Part shown: positions 16,784 to 25,494 of the stretch, one piece after another
How the letters are laid out: each line of letters opens with the position of its first letter
Numbering within the stretch: the stretch's first letter is position 1
Source of the DNA: Pirellulales bacterium
GTDB taxonomy: Bacteria; Planctomycetota; Planctomycetia; Pirellulales; JAICIG01
NCBI GenBank assembly: GCA_035533075.1
Contig: DATLUO010000135.1
Span: forward strand, 60,285 to 124,284
Length of the DNA: 64,000 nucleotides
Direction: 5' to 3'
Notes under the pieces: generated by a model
What the model was told of the DNA's origin: nothing
The model's database searches: none
What the model saw: the letters and a program-made list of their open reading frames with translations, nothing else
Made by a program: the position numbers and the translations under genes

Positions 16784-17989
16784 ATGCCCATTCAGGTTGT
16801 CTGCCCAAGCTGCAAGACGAATTTCAAGGTCAGTGACCAATTCGCCGGCAAGCAAGGGCCCTGCCCCAAGTGCAAAGCCCCCATTCGCATCCCCAAGGCC
16901 GATGCCGTCGATGCGCCCGCGTCCGCCGCGCCCGCGGGCAAGCAAGCCGCCAAACAGGCCGGCAAGCCGAATGGCCAGCCCGCGGCCAAGACCGATCCGA
17001 CGAAGCCGGTGATTCCGGCAGCAGAAATCAAAATTCACGCGCCCGAGATCGAAGGGCCCAAGACCTCCACCGGCCGGCCCGTGGTCAAACCGATCCTTCG
17101 CAAGGAAACGAAGGTCGAAGTGGTGCCGATTGTCATCATTGCCGGCGCCACGCTGCTGGCCTTCGCCGCCGCGTGGCTGTTGCGAAAGCCGCTGGGGCAG
17201 CAAATCGGCCTGCGTGCCTTGGGGCTACTGCTCATCTCGCCGGCCCTCACGCTCGGCGGATACTGGTTTTTGAGAGACGACGAGCTGGAGCCTTACCGCG
17301 GTCGAGCGCTATGGCTGCGGGCGGGCATCTGTGCTTCGGTCTACATGGCCTTGTGGGGCGGCTACCTGCTGCTGCCGGCCGACGCCACGACAGCCGCCTG
17401 GAGCTGGATTTACCTCGGTCCGCCCTTCTTCTTGGTCGGCGCCGGGGCCGCGTATGCCACGCTCGATCTGGAAATTGAGAACGCCTTCTTCCACTATTGT
17501 TTTTACGTGATCGTGACGCTTTCGCTCGGCTTCGCGGCCGGTTTGCAGATGCCCTGGCAGCCGGCAACGACGAAGCCGAGGACCGGCGTGCGAACGACGG
17601 CTGTGATTGATTCCGTCGGTCCCTCGATTCGCCCACCTTGGAGCCGGTGGCTGGGGCAGAGCTTGGCCAGGCAGCGGTCGGCGCCACAAAAGCCGTGGCG
17701 GCCAAGCGATGCCCCGGTAGCCCAGCGCGCCGGGAGCACCGGGGCATCGCTGGCCGGCAGCGCCTTTCGGCAATCGCGACTCGATTGCGGCCAGCTCTGC
17801 CCCAGCCACCGAGAATGTGTCGGCGACGTCGATCACGGTGGGCCGGCGCTCGCAAGCTCGCTGGTCCCACCCTACACCCAGCCACCGTTGAGTTACCTTT
17901 TTTCATCCTCCTTCCTTCACGGAGACCAACATGATTCGCAACGTGATCCTGTCAGTCGTACTCGTTTTCCCCTGCTGCCTGTGGGCTGA
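16784..17989 (+). CDS. MJ0042-type zinc-ribbon membrane protein, C-terminus probably read through repeats
   Basis: The start is the ATG at 16784 (MPIQVVCPSCKTNFKVSDQF). The first 36 residues form a zinc ribbon with two CPxC-type knuckles, CPSC and CPKC. An Ala/Lys/Pro-rich linker follows, then about five transmembrane segments (residues about 120-265, including VVPIVIIAGATLLAFAAAWL). Such fusions are common in planctomycetes; function is unknown. After about residue 268 (QMPWQP) the sequence loses membrane character and runs through a REP-like element and into the start of the next gene, overlapping it by 59 bases. A frameshift or lost stop near 17560-17600 is likely, with the true protein about 270 residues long. 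Confidence 0.7.
   Translation: MPIQVVCPSCKTNFKVSDQFAGKQGPCPKCKAPIRIPKADAVDAPASAAPAGKQAAKQAGKPNGQPAAKTDPTKPVIPAAEIKIHAPEIEGPKTSTGRPVVKPILRKETKVEVVPIVIIAGATLLAFAAAWLLRKPLGQQIGLRALGLLLISPALTLGGYWFLRDDELEPYRGRALWLRAGICASVYMALWGGYLLLPADATTAAWSWIYLGPPFFLVGAGAAYATLDLEIENAFFHYCFYVIVTLSLGFAAGLQMPWQPATTKPRTGVRTTAVIDSVGPSIRPPWSRWLGQSLARQRSAPQKPWRPSDAPVAQRAGSTGASLAGSAFRQSRLDCGQLCPSHRECVGDVDHGGPALASSLVPPYTQPPLSYLFSSSFLHGDQHDSQRDPVSRTRFPLLPVG
17837..17875. repeat. REP-like element (reverse arm)
   Basis: GGTGGGCCGGCGCTCGCAAG followed by CTCGCTGGTCCCACCCTAC. It lies between the zinc-ribbon gene core and the DUF1080 gene, and is translated in the extended frame of the former. Confidence 0.9.
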
Positions 17990-18671
17990 AAGCGGTCCGA
18001 CGAATGCGCCGCCGGAACCGGCCGGCATGCGGGCCATTTTCAACGGCAAGAATCTCAGCGGCTGGGATGGAGACCCGCGGCTGTGGAGCGTCCGCGACGG
18101 CGCCCTGCGCGGCGAGACGACCGCCGAAAACCCGGCCGCCGGCAATACGTTTATCTTATGGAAAGGCGGCCGGACCAAAGACTTCGACCTGCGGCTGTCG
18201 TTTCGCTCGAACTCCAGCAACAATTCGGGCATCCAGTATCGCTCGAAGCACATTACCGAAGGCAAACCCAAGAACGCCTGGGTCGTGCGCGGTTATCAGC
18301 ACGAAATCCGTAACGAACTCAAACTGCCCAGCGTCTCCGGCTTTATCTACGACGAGGGCGGCAAACGAGGCCGGCTCTGCCTGGTGGGCGAAGAGGCGGT
18401 CTGGGAACCATCCGGCAAGAAAGTTATCAACGACAAGTTGATCGACCAGGCCGGATTCGAAAAACTCTTCAAGCTCGACGACTGGAACGACGTGGTGATC
18501 GTCGCCCGTGGCCACCACATTCGGCACTACCTCAACAACCGGCTGATTGTGGATTTCACCGACAACGATCCGGCAGCCGCGCTGGCCGACGGCATCCTGG
18601 CACTGCAGCTCCACGCCGGCAAGCCAATGTGGGTCGAGTTCAAGAACATCCGGATTGCGGAAATCGAGTAG
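17931..18671 (+). CDS. DUF1080 protein (3-keto-disaccharide hydrolase/LamG-like fold), secreted
   Basis: A 246-residue secreted protein with a signal peptide (MIRNVILSVVLVFPCCLWAE) and an intact DUF1080 domain: AIFNGKNLSGWDGDPRLWSV near residue 35, NNSGIQYRSKHI near residue 97, RGYQHEI, DDWNDVVIVARGHHI near residue 182, and the closing LALQLHAGKPMWVEFKNIRI. DUF1080 proteins have a concanavalin-like fold, and some hydrolyse 3-keto-glycosides in the periplasm. It is followed after 7 bases by the TPR/ASPIC gene, suggesting co-transcription. This full-length copy is a useful reference for the damaged relative at 44321. Confidence 0.88.
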   Translation: MIRNVILSVVLVFPCCLWAESGPTNAPPEPAGMRAIFNGKNLSGWDGDPRLWSVRDGALRGETTAENPAAGNTFILWKGGRTKDFDLRLSFRSNSSNNSGIQYRSKHITEGKPKNAWVVRGYQHEIRNELKLPSVSGFIYDEGGKRGRLCLVGEEAVWEPSGKKVINDKLIDQAGFEKLFKLDDWNDVVIVARGHHIRHYLNNRLIVDFTDNDPAAALADGILALQLHAGKPMWVEFKNIRIAEIE

Positions 18672-18678
18672 CCACCCA

Positions 18679-21600
18679 ATGTCGCGAAAGCTGCGAAGCT
18701 GGCTGGCGCTGTCGATCTCGCTGGCGGTCTTGGCGGCGGTCTCATGGCGTGCCTGGCGGCTGTCGACTCCGTTGGACAAGCTGCTCGAGCAGGCCCGGCA
18801 GGCGATGGCCGACAAGCGGTACGACGAGGCCGAAACGCTTTGCCGCAGCGTTCTTTCGCGCGAACCAAATTCGGCCGCGGCCTTGCTGCTGGCCGGCGAG
18901 GCGGCCACCAAGCAAGAGCGGCTCGACGAGGCGGCCGAGTATTACGCTCGCGTTGCCGACGATGATCCTCAGGCGGCCGTGGCGAGACTCGCCGAAGGCT
19001 CGGTTCTATTGCACACCAACCACGCCGCGGCCGCGGAAAGGGCGTTACGCGCCTGCCTCGATCTCGATCCGCACCAGCCCCAGGCCCACGAGCGCCTGGC
19101 TTGGCTGTTGGGCACCGAGGGCCGCCGTTTCGAATCGCTGCCCCATCTTTATGAGCTGCTGCGGTTGTACCGTTTCACGCTCGAATCGTTGAGGGCGGCC
19201 GGCAATCACGACGTGGCCTTCGGCCAGCAAGAGCGGTTGCGGGCCTTTCTTGCCACTGAACGGGACAACGTGCTTCCTTTGATTGGACTGGCACGCATCG
19301 AGCTGCGAACGAATCCGCGCGAAGCGGGCCGGCTGGCCGGGCAGGTGGTGGCGAAGCTGCCCGAACAACTCGAAGCACAAGCTTTGCTGGGCCGGGCACG
19401 GCTGGCGCTCGACGATCGCCAGGGGCTGGCCGCCTGGCAAGCACAGCTTCCGGCCGGGGCCGACGAACATCCCGATATCTGGCTGGTGCGCGGGCAGCTT
19501 GCCAAAGAGTCGGGCGAAACGCGAGCGGCCGCGCGCTGTTTTTGGGAGGGCCTGCGGCGTGACGCCAACCATCAGGCCGCGACCTATCAGTTGTCGCAGG
19601 TGCTGCAGTCGCTGCGCGCATCGCCGGTGGCGACCGCTGTTTCCGCGGAAGACATCGCCTTTCTGGCCACACGCGCGGTCGATCTGGAAAAGCTGGCCGA
19701 GACGCTGGACGACTTGCAATCGCAGCCGCAGGAACTGGAGCTGATTCGCCGCGCGGCCTCGCTCACCGAGTCGCTGGGCCGGCTGTGGGAGTCGTGGGCC
19801 TGGCACCGCGTGGCGCAGTCGCTGTCGCCCGACGCGGAGTGGGCGATACAAGGCACCGAGCGCATTGAGCCGCAGTTGTCGCCGACGCTGGCCGACACGC
19901 TTGCCTCATCGGATCCTGGCCAACGGCTCGATCTTTCCGGTTTTCCTTTGCAGGCTCGCAGCTCGCTTGCGCAACGTAGGCCGCTTGCTCCGCAAGCGGA
20001 ACGGCGTCGGCAACCGGACGGATCTTCCGTAACTGAAAACGTCGGCCGCGGTGAAGGTCCCTCCGCTCACGGAGTGAGCGGGCTGCATTTTCGCGAAGTC
20101 GCCGCCGAATCAGGCATCGACTTCACCTACTTCCGCGGCTGCCAGCCGGGCAAAGGCGATGGCCGGATGTTCGAGTTCACCGGTGGCGGTGTGGCCGTGC
20201 TCGACTTCGACCTCGACGGCTCGCCCGACCTTTATTTCACCCAAGGCTGCCGCTGGCCGCCCGCTGTCGGCCAAAGCGAGTTTCTGGACCAGTGCTACCG
20301 AAACCTTGGCCGGGGCCGGTTCGCATGCGTCACCGATCCAGCGCACCTCGCCGAAGACCGCTTCAGCCAGGGCGCCACCGTCGGCGACTTCAACGGCGAC
20401 GGGTTCCCAGACGTCTACGTCGCCAATATCGGCGTCAACCGCTTGCTCATGAATTGCGGCGACGGCACCTTTCTCGATGTCACCTCACAGGCGGGCATCG
20501 ACGATTCGAGTTGGACCACAAGCTGTCTGATGGCCGATCTGAACGGCGACGGGCTGGCCGACCTGTACGATGTCAACTATGTGATGGGCGATGACGTATT
20601 CGATCGCGTTTGCCTGAAAGAGGGCCAAGGGCGCACCTGCCCGCCCGGAGCGTTCGCTCCCGAGCCCGATCGCTTCATGCTCAACCTGGGCGACGGCCGT
20701 TTTGCCGACCGCGGCAAGGCCATCGGCTTGGCGGTGTCGGGCGGCAATGGCTTGGGGATCGTGGCGGCCGACTTTGAGGGCCGCGGCCGGCTGGGCCTGT
20801 TTGTGGCCAACGACCAGGATGCGAACTTCTATTTCGTCCATCAGGCAACGGTCCGCAACGGAGCGCCGCGATTCACCGAACTGGGCGTCCTTTCCGGCCT
20901 GGCGTTCGACGGGCAAGGCAAAGCCCAGGCATGCATGGGGGTGGCGGCGGGCGATGCCAACGGCGACGGCATGCTCGACCTGTTCGTGACGAACTTCTAC
21001 CAGGATTCCAACACGCTTTACTTGCAACAGGCGACCGATTCGTTCGAAGACGCTACCGCCGCGGCCGGCCTGCGAGAACCGAGTTACGACGTGCTCGGTT
21101 TCGGCACGCAGTTTATCGACGGCGAGCTGGACGGATTACCCGACCTGGTGGTCACCAACGGGCACGTCGATGATTTCGGCTATCTAAAGGTGCCCTACGC
21201 CATGCGGCCGCAGTATTTTCATAACCAGGGCCGCGGACGCTTCGTCGAGGTCGAGGCCCAGCGGCTGGGCGACTTCTTTACCGCGACGCACGTGGGCCGC
21301 GGGCTGGCCCGGCTCGACTTCAATCGCGACGGGCGAGAGGATTTCGCGGTGTCGCATCTCGAAGCGCCGGCAGCATTGGTGTTGAACGAAACAGATTCGG
21401 TCGGGCACTTTCTGGCCCTGCGGCTGCACGGCACGCAGTCGGCACGCGACGCGATTGGCGCTACGGTTCGCGTTTCGGCGGCGGGCCGAACCTGGACGCA
21501 GCAGCTTACTGCGGGCGACGGTTACATGGCCAGCAACCAGCGCCAACTCGTGTTTGGGCTGGGCGCAGCCGAGCTCGTTGACGAGTTGACGATCGAATGG

Positions 21601-21696
21601 CCCACTGGCAGCCGACAAACGTTTCGCGAAGTCGCAGCAGATCACGAATGGATTGTGGTGGAAGGCCGCGACGAGCTGCACGCCTTGCCAAAATAG
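18679..21696 (+). CDS. TPR and FG-GAP/VCBS repeat protein with ASPIC/UnbV C-terminal domain
   Basis: About 1,005 residues. An N-terminal membrane anchor or signal (SWLALSISLAVLAAVSWRAW) is followed by tetratricopeptide repeats (residues about 35-400). Next come FG-GAP/VCBS-type beta-propeller repeats with calcium-loop motifs such as DFDLDGSPDLYF, DFNGDGFPDVYVA, DLNGDGLADLYD and DANGDGMLDLFV, and an ASPIC/UnbV domain near the end (IGATVRVSAAGRTW ... LTIEWPTGSRQ). The class is very common in planctomycetes and probably mediates extracellular or periplasmic binding. The start is the ATG at 18679, 7 bases after the DUF1080 stop. The linker at residues 415-475 is encoded by low-complexity sequence with short inverted repeats (19948-20080), suggesting a repeat inserted in frame. 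Confidence 0.85.
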   Translation: MSRKLRSWLALSISLAVLAAVSWRAWRLSTPLDKLLEQARQAMADKRYDEAETLCRSVLSREPNSAAALLLAGEAATKQERLDEAAEYYARVADDDPQAAVARLAEGSVLLHTNHAAAAERALRACLDLDPHQPQAHERLAWLLGTEGRRFESLPHLYELLRLYRFTLESLRAAGNHDVAFGQQERLRAFLATERDNVLPLIGLARIELRTNPREAGRLAGQVVAKLPEQLEAQALLGRARLALDDRQGLAAWQAQLPAGADEHPDIWLVRGQLAKESGETRAAARCFWEGLRRDANHQAATYQLSQVLQSLRASPVATAVSAEDIAFLATRAVDLEKLAETLDDLQSQPQELELIRRAASLTESLGRLWESWAWHRVAQSLSPDAEWAIQGTERIEPQLSPTLADTLASSDPGQRLDLSGFPLQARSSLAQRRPLAPQAERRRQPDGSSVTENVGRGEGPSAHGVSGLHFREVAAESGIDFTYFRGCQPGKGDGRMFEFTGGGVAVLDFDLDGSPDLYFTQGCRWPPAVGQSEFLDQCYRNLGRGRFACVTDPAHLAEDRFSQGATVGDFNGDGFPDVYVANIGVNRLLMNCGDGTFLDVTSQAGIDDSSWTTSCLMADLNGDGLADLYDVNYVMGDDVFDRVCLKEGQGRTCPPGAFAPEPDRFMLNLGDGRFADRGKAIGLAVSGGNGLGIVAADFEGRGRLGLFVANDQDANFYFVHQATVRNGAPRFTELGVLSGLAFDGQGKAQACMGVAAGDANGDGMLDLFVTNFYQDSNTLYLQQATDSFEDATAAAGLREPSYDVLGFGTQFIDGELDGLPDLVVTNGHVDDFGYLKVPYAMRPQYFHNQGRGRFVEVEAQRLGDFFTATHVGRGLARLDFNRDGREDFAVSHLEAPAALVLNETDSVGHFLALRLHGTQSARDAIGATVRVSAAGRTWTQQLTAGDGYMASNQRQLVFGLGAAELVDELTIEWPTGSRQTFREVAADHEWIVVEGRDELHALPK

Positions 21697-21699
21697 TCG

Positions 21700-22767
21700 C
21701 TACCTTTGCTCGTCCATGAACTCCAAATAATCCCGCTCCAGGTGCCGCAGGTTGTCGCCGAAAATCGCCGTGAAATCCGCCATGCGTTGTCCTGCGTCGT
21801 AGGCGGCGAACGCCTTTCGGGCGGCCGTTCGCGCCAACAACTCGCTGTACTTCTTGGGCCGCGTCTCCACCAGGAAAAACGAAAACGCCCAGGCCTCGGC
21901 ATACGCCCGATCGACGTTCGTTTGAAACAGCCGGTCGCCGGCGACGATCTCTTCCAGCAAATGGGCGGGGCGACTGGGCAACAGCCGCTTAAACTGAGCC
22001 AGCCGGATGCGATTGTATCGTGCCCGACGTGAAGCATGATGAGTCGAGTTCCATACGCCTTCGGCCTCGAACATCGTGCCCAGTCCTTCGACAAGCCACC
22101 GCGGCGTGGCGCCGAAGCGGCGATGGACGCCGGTGTTGAAGGCGGTCTGATGCGTGGCTTCGTGAATGATGGTGGCGGCGTTCTCGTGCCAGTCGGCGGC
22201 CTGCGCCCGACCCCCGCCCACGTCGAACAGGCTGACGCGATTGCTGAGGGGCGAATAATAGCCGAGCACGTTCGCGCCGAGTTGCGCCCCGTCTCGCCGC
22301 GAATAGGCCAGAAAGTCGTCTTGGTTGCGAAACACCAGCGCCACCAGCGGGAACTGCGGCTCTTGCAAAGGAAAGCCGCGGACGCGGAAGTAATGCACGA
22401 ACGACCGGTACAGGTCCTCGAACCGTCGGCTCCAATAGTCGCGCTGGCCGGGAGCATGGGCCACCAGGTAGTGCCCGGTGCCGCTGATCTCGAACGTCTT
22501 GCCCAGTTCGGCCGCCAGGCGGGCACGCAACTCCGACGCGCTGAAGCTGTGAAAGCTGGACGACGTTTGCCGGACCTCGCGGACTTCATCGGGCTTGAAC
22601 GCCCACACCCGTCCGTCGCGCGCCAACAGCACACGATCGCGCGACCAGATCAGCGGCAGCCCTTCGACGTGCGTTCCCGACAACTTGACGTCGAGCATCC
22701 ACTGCGGCTCGTCGGCGACAGCCGTCGCCGCCAGCAGGAGCAGGAGTATTGAAATGAGTGTTCGCAT
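21700..22767 (-). CDS. Secreted DUF1570 protein with a metalloprotease-like HExxH motif
   Basis: About 355 residues from the ATG at 22765-22767, with a signal peptide (MRTLISILLLLLAATAVADE). Central motifs are ATIIHEATHQTAFNTGVH, an H-E-x-x-H zinc-binding signature, and the downstream RWLVEGLGTMFE with a Glu that could be the third ligand. This is the DUF1570 arrangement typical of planctomycetes. The pattern suggests a gluzincin peptidase acting outside the cytoplasm, but activity is inferred only from the motif. It is convergent with the TPR/ASPIC gene, the two stops being 3 bases apart. The upstream region carries a REP-like arm and heptamers. Confidence 0.85.
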   Translation of the reverse strand: MRTLISILLLLLAATAVADEPQWMLDVKLSGTHVEGLPLIWSRDRVLLARDGRVWAFKPDEVREVRQTSSSFHSFSASELRARLAAELGKTFEISGTGHYLVAHAPGQRDYWSRRFEDLYRSFVHYFRVRGFPLQEPQFPLVALVFRNQDDFLAYSRRDGAQLGANVLGYYSPLSNRVSLFDVGGGRAQAADWHENAATIIHEATHQTAFNTGVHRRFGATPRWLVEGLGTMFEAEGVWNSTHHASRRARYNRIRLAQFKRLLPSRPAHLLEEIVAGDRLFQTNVDRAYAEAWAFSFFLVETRPKKYSELLARTAARKAFAAYDAGQRMADFTAIFGDNLRHLERDYLEFMDEQR

Positions 22768-22777
22768 AGAGCAGACG

Positions 22778-22816
22778 TAGGGTGGGAGCGAGCGAGCTTG
22801 CGAGCGCCGGCCCACC
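22778..22816. repeat. REP-like element (forward arm)
   Basis: TAGGGTGGGAGCGAGCGAGC followed by TTGCGAGCGCCGGCCCACC, just upstream of the DUF1570 gene. Confidence 0.88.
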
Positions 22817-22824
22817 CACGATAG

Positions 22825-22848
22825 GGTTCAGGGTTCAGGGTTCAGGAA
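22825..22848. repeat. Heptamer array GGGTTCA
   Basis: Three to four 7-bp GGGTTCA units. A complementary set (TGAACCC) lies at 22943-22966. Confidence 0.88.
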
Positions 22849-22894
22849 CATCCGAGTTGACCTTCGCCTGACCCCTATCGCCTGATACCTATAC

Positions 22895-22935
22895 ATGGCG
22901 GGCCGGCGCTCGCCAGCTCACTGGCCCCGCCCTAC
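22895..22935. repeat. REP-like element (reverse arm, diverged)
   Basis: GCGGGCCGGCGCTCGCCAGC followed by TCACTGGCCCCGCCCTAC. Confidence 0.82.
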
Positions 22936-22942
22936 GGCCTTC

Positions 22943-22966
22943 CTGAACCCTGAACCCTGAACCCTT
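22943..22966. repeat. Heptamer array TGAACCC (inverse of GGGTTCA)
   Basis: Three 7-bp units complementary to the array at 22825-22848, so the two could form a long stem enclosing the REP-like arm. Confidence 0.88.
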
Positions 22967-22971
22967 TCACG

Positions 22972-23004
22972 ACGGCGCTCGCAAGCTCGCTGGTCCCACC
23001 CTAC
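22972..23004. repeat. REP-like element (partial reverse arm)
   Basis: CGGCGCTCGCAAGCTCGCTG followed by GTCCCACCCTACG; the outer GGTGGGC part is missing. Confidence 0.82.
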
Positions 23005-23011
23005 GGCGTTA

Positions 23012-23044
23012 ACCACGGACTACGGACCACGGACTACCGACCAC
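23012..23044. repeat. Heptamer array ACCACGG/ACTACGG
   Basis: Four to five 7-bp units (ACCACGG, ACTACGG, ACCACGG, ACTACCG, ACCACA) just upstream of the next gene's promoter region. Confidence 0.8.
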
Positions 23045-23128
23045 AACTTTACCTCGCTGGCAGTGATGGCGACGAGGTCCTAGAATGAGGAAGTTCGCTT
23101 TTCCCAAGCTCACCGCGGAGGTTCCGCA

Positions 23129-24475
23129 ATGCTGACACGCTTGACGTTGACGTTCTGGCTCTGCGCCGCGGCCTGCCTTGCCGCCGCCGAGCCCGCGAAG
23201 CCTACCGCCGGCAAAACTGGTACGGACGATAAATCCACCACCGAAGCAACCGGCACGGATGAGTTTGCTGAGACGATCCGCCGGCTTGTACGCCAGCTCG
23301 ACGCGCCGCAGAAGGCGCGGCGCGAAGAAGCGGAGAAGGACCTGGTTGCTCTGGGGACGAAAATCCTCGATTACTTGCCCGAAAACACCGACCGCATGTC
23401 GGCCGAAGCCGGCCAGCGGCTCGATCGGGTCCGCGAAAAGCTGGAGAAGAGCGAGGCGGAAAGTTCCATCGAACCCAGCGCGGTGACGCTGTCGGGCGAA
23501 AAGCCGCTCTCCGAGATCCTCAAGGCGCTTGAAGAGCAAACGCACAACAAGCTGGTCGATCTGCGATCGGAGTTCGGGCAAGAGGTGGGCGACCCCAAAC
23601 TTAAGGTCGATTTCCAGCAGGCGCCGTTTTGGCAGGCGCTCGACGACGTGCTGGATCAGGCCGAGTTGACCATCTACCCGTATACATCCGAAAACGGCGG
23701 TCTGGGCCTGATGAGCCGGGGCGAATCGCGCTTGCCGCGGCACGGGCAGGCCGTCTACACCGGGGCTTTTCGCATCGAGGGCACGGAGTTCGTCGCCCGG
23801 CGCGACCTGCGCGACCCGATGAGCCATATTCTCAGTCTGACGTTGGAGGCGGCCTGGGAACCGCGCCTGCAACCGATCGTGATCGTGCAGCCGGCGAGCG
23901 ACCTGCTGGCCGTCGACGACAACGGCCAGGCAATTCCCGTGGCGGCGTCGGCCGGCGACATGCAGTTTCCGATCGACGCCGACATGAAATCGGTCGAGTT
24001 GCCGATCCAGTTCCAATTGCCGGAGCGGAATGTGCGGCGGATCGCCAGCCTGAAAGGAAAGCTGACCGCCATGCTGCCGGGGCGCGTGGAGGCGTTCCGC
24101 TTCGCCAATCTCGACAAGAACAAACGCACCGACCGCCGCCGCGCCGGTGTGACGGTATCGCTGGAAAGCGTCCGCAAGAACGAAGCCGTCTGGGAAGTCC
24201 GCGTGCTGTTGAGCTTCGAGAAGGCGACCGGCGCGTTGGAATCGCACCTCAGCACCGGCTGGGTGACGAGCAACTTCGCGGCCCTGGAAGGACCCGACAA
24301 CAAGACGGTTCCCTTTGCCGGCCTGGAAACGACCCGCGAGACGGAAACCGAAGTGGGAACGGCCTATTATTTTGATGTGCCGAACATCAAGGGTTTTACG
24401 TTTGTCTACAAGACGCCGACGGCCATCGTGAGCCTGCCGGTCGCTTATGAATTGAAGGGCCTGGATCTCCCGTAG
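23129..24475 (+). CDS. Secreted conserved protein of unknown function
   Basis: A 448-residue protein with a signal peptide (LTLTFWLCAAACLAAAEPAK) and a charged helical N-terminal region (residues 35-110, many Lys/Glu/Arg, probably coiled coil). A small domain follows (VTLSGEKPLSEILKALEEQT near residue 122) that is reminiscent of secretin-type STN or amyloid-like short domains. The C-terminal 300 residues look all-beta. I do not recognise a named family with confidence; similar proteins occur in planctomycetes. A parvulin gene follows 50 bases downstream in the same direction, so the two may be co-transcribed and act in the same compartment. Confidence 0.7.
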   Translation: MLTRLTLTFWLCAAACLAAAEPAKPTAGKTGTDDKSTTEATGTDEFAETIRRLVRQLDAPQKARREEAEKDLVALGTKILDYLPENTDRMSAEAGQRLDRVREKLEKSEAESSIEPSAVTLSGEKPLSEILKALEEQTHNKLVDLRSEFGQEVGDPKLKVDFQQAPFWQALDDVLDQAELTIYPYTSENGGLGLMSRGESRLPRHGQAVYTGAFRIEGTEFVARRDLRDPMSHILSLTLEAAWEPRLQPIVIVQPASDLLAVDDNGQAIPVAASAGDMQFPIDADMKSVELPIQFQLPERNVRRIASLKGKLTAMLPGRVEAFRFANLDKNKRTDRRRAGVTVSLESVRKNEAVWEVRVLLSFEKATGALESHLSTGWVTSNFAALEGPDNKTVPFAGLETTRETETEVGTAYYFDVPNIKGFTFVYKTPTAIVSLPVAYELKGLDLP

Positions 24476-24483
24476 GGGGCGGA

Positions 24484-24514
24484 ATTTTGGATTTTGGATT
24501 TTGGATTTTGGATT
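24484..24514. repeat. Heptamer array GGATTTT
   Basis: Four 7-bp GGATTTT units between the secreted protein gene and the parvulin gene. Relatives occur near 6378-6425 and at 53727-53758. Confidence 0.88.
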
Positions 24515-24524
24515 GGGCAGAGCG

Positions 24525-25490
24525 ATGAAGCCATTAGCGAAATCAGTGGCCTGCCTCTTCCTGCTGGTCACGATCGCGGCCGCGGATGCGGCCGGGCCGG
24601 CCAAGAGCAAGACTTCGGCAAAATTGACGACGGAGGCGGAGACCGAACTGCCGGTTGCGGCGATGGTGGGCGACCAGCCCGTCTACGTGGCCGAAGTCGA
24701 TGACCTGCTCGCCGGTCGGCGACGCAAAACAGCCGGCGCCGCGTCTGCCGAATTGCGCGCGGCCGCACTCGATCAAGCGATCAATCAGCGGCTGGTGGCC
24801 GGATATCTTGTGAAACAAGGATACGCGGTCGCCAAGCAAGAGAGCGACGAGCTTCTCGCCGAGTTGAAGCGCAAGCTGGAGGCACAGAGCCTGACCTTTG
24901 ACGAGTTCTTGAGCCGCCACGGCTTGAACGAGCGGATGGTGCGGCGGCGGCTGGAGTGGGACGTGATGTGGGCCGGCTTTCTCGCCAACGAGGCCACCGA
25001 CGAGGCGCTTCAGCGGTTCTTCGATCTTCATCGCCGCGACTACGACGGCAGCGAGCTGCGCGTGAGCCACATTCTGCTGCCCGTGAAGACCGAGGACGGC
25101 GAAGCGAAACTCCGTGCGGCGCTGGAGCAGGCCGACAAGCTACGGTCGCAGATTGTTTCGGGCAATCTGTCGTTCGCCAAAGCGGCCGAAGAACATTCGT
25201 CCGGACCGAGTCGCCGGCACGGCGGCGATCTCGGCTTTATTCCGCTGCACGATCGCATGACCGCGGCCTTTTCGCGGGCCGCCTTCGAGTTGAAGAAGGG
25301 CGAGATCAGCAAACCCGTCGTCGATCAATTTGGCGTTCACCTGATTCAATGCACGGATGTGAAAGCGGGCGACAAGACCTGGCAGGATGCCCGGCGCGAA
25401 TTAGTCGAGGACTTTGCTCGCGAAAGGTTCCTCGAGCTGGCCAAGAAGCAACGCAAGGAGGTATCGGTCAAGATCGTCCGTGTGAAATGA
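24525..25490 (+). CDS. Peptidylprolyl isomerase, parvulin/SurA-like
   Basis: About 321 residues from the ATG at 24525 (MKPLAKSVACLFLLVTIAAA, a signal peptide). The N-terminal half is helical and SurA_N-like (VAMVGDQPVYVAEVDDLLAG ... QAINQRLVAGYLVKQGY). The parvulin domain is in the C-terminal half: ELRVSHILLPVKTEDG near residue 180, HGGDLGFIPLHDRM near residue 235, KGEISKPVVDQFGVHLIQ near residue 260. It should catalyse prolyl isomerisation and assist folding of exported proteins in the periplasm. An in-frame ATG at 24501 lies within the heptamer array and is unlikely. Confidence 0.87.
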   Translation: MKPLAKSVACLFLLVTIAAADAAGPAKSKTSAKLTTEAETELPVAAMVGDQPVYVAEVDDLLAGRRRKTAGAASAELRAAALDQAINQRLVAGYLVKQGYAVAKQESDELLAELKRKLEAQSLTFDEFLSRHGLNERMVRRRLEWDVMWAGFLANEATDEALQRFFDLHRRDYDGSELRVSHILLPVKTEDGEAKLRAALEQADKLRSQIVSGNLSFAKAAEEHSSGPSRRHGGDLGFIPLHDRMTAAFSRAAFELKKGEISKPVVDQFGVHLIQCTDVKAGDKTWQDARRELVEDFARERFLELAKKQRKEVSVKIVRVK

Positions 25491-25494
25491 TCCG

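Noticed and set aside
17309..17906. Minus-strand frames of 175-219 codons downstream of the zinc-ribbon gene
   Set aside because: Arg/Pro/Ser-rich and antisense to a membrane protein and a REP-like element; no recognisable domain.
22825..22966. GGGTTCA arrays as telomere-like repeats or a linear replicon end
   Set aside because: They are only three to four units, internal to the contig, occur as an inverted pair, and are one of several unrelated 7-bp arrays.
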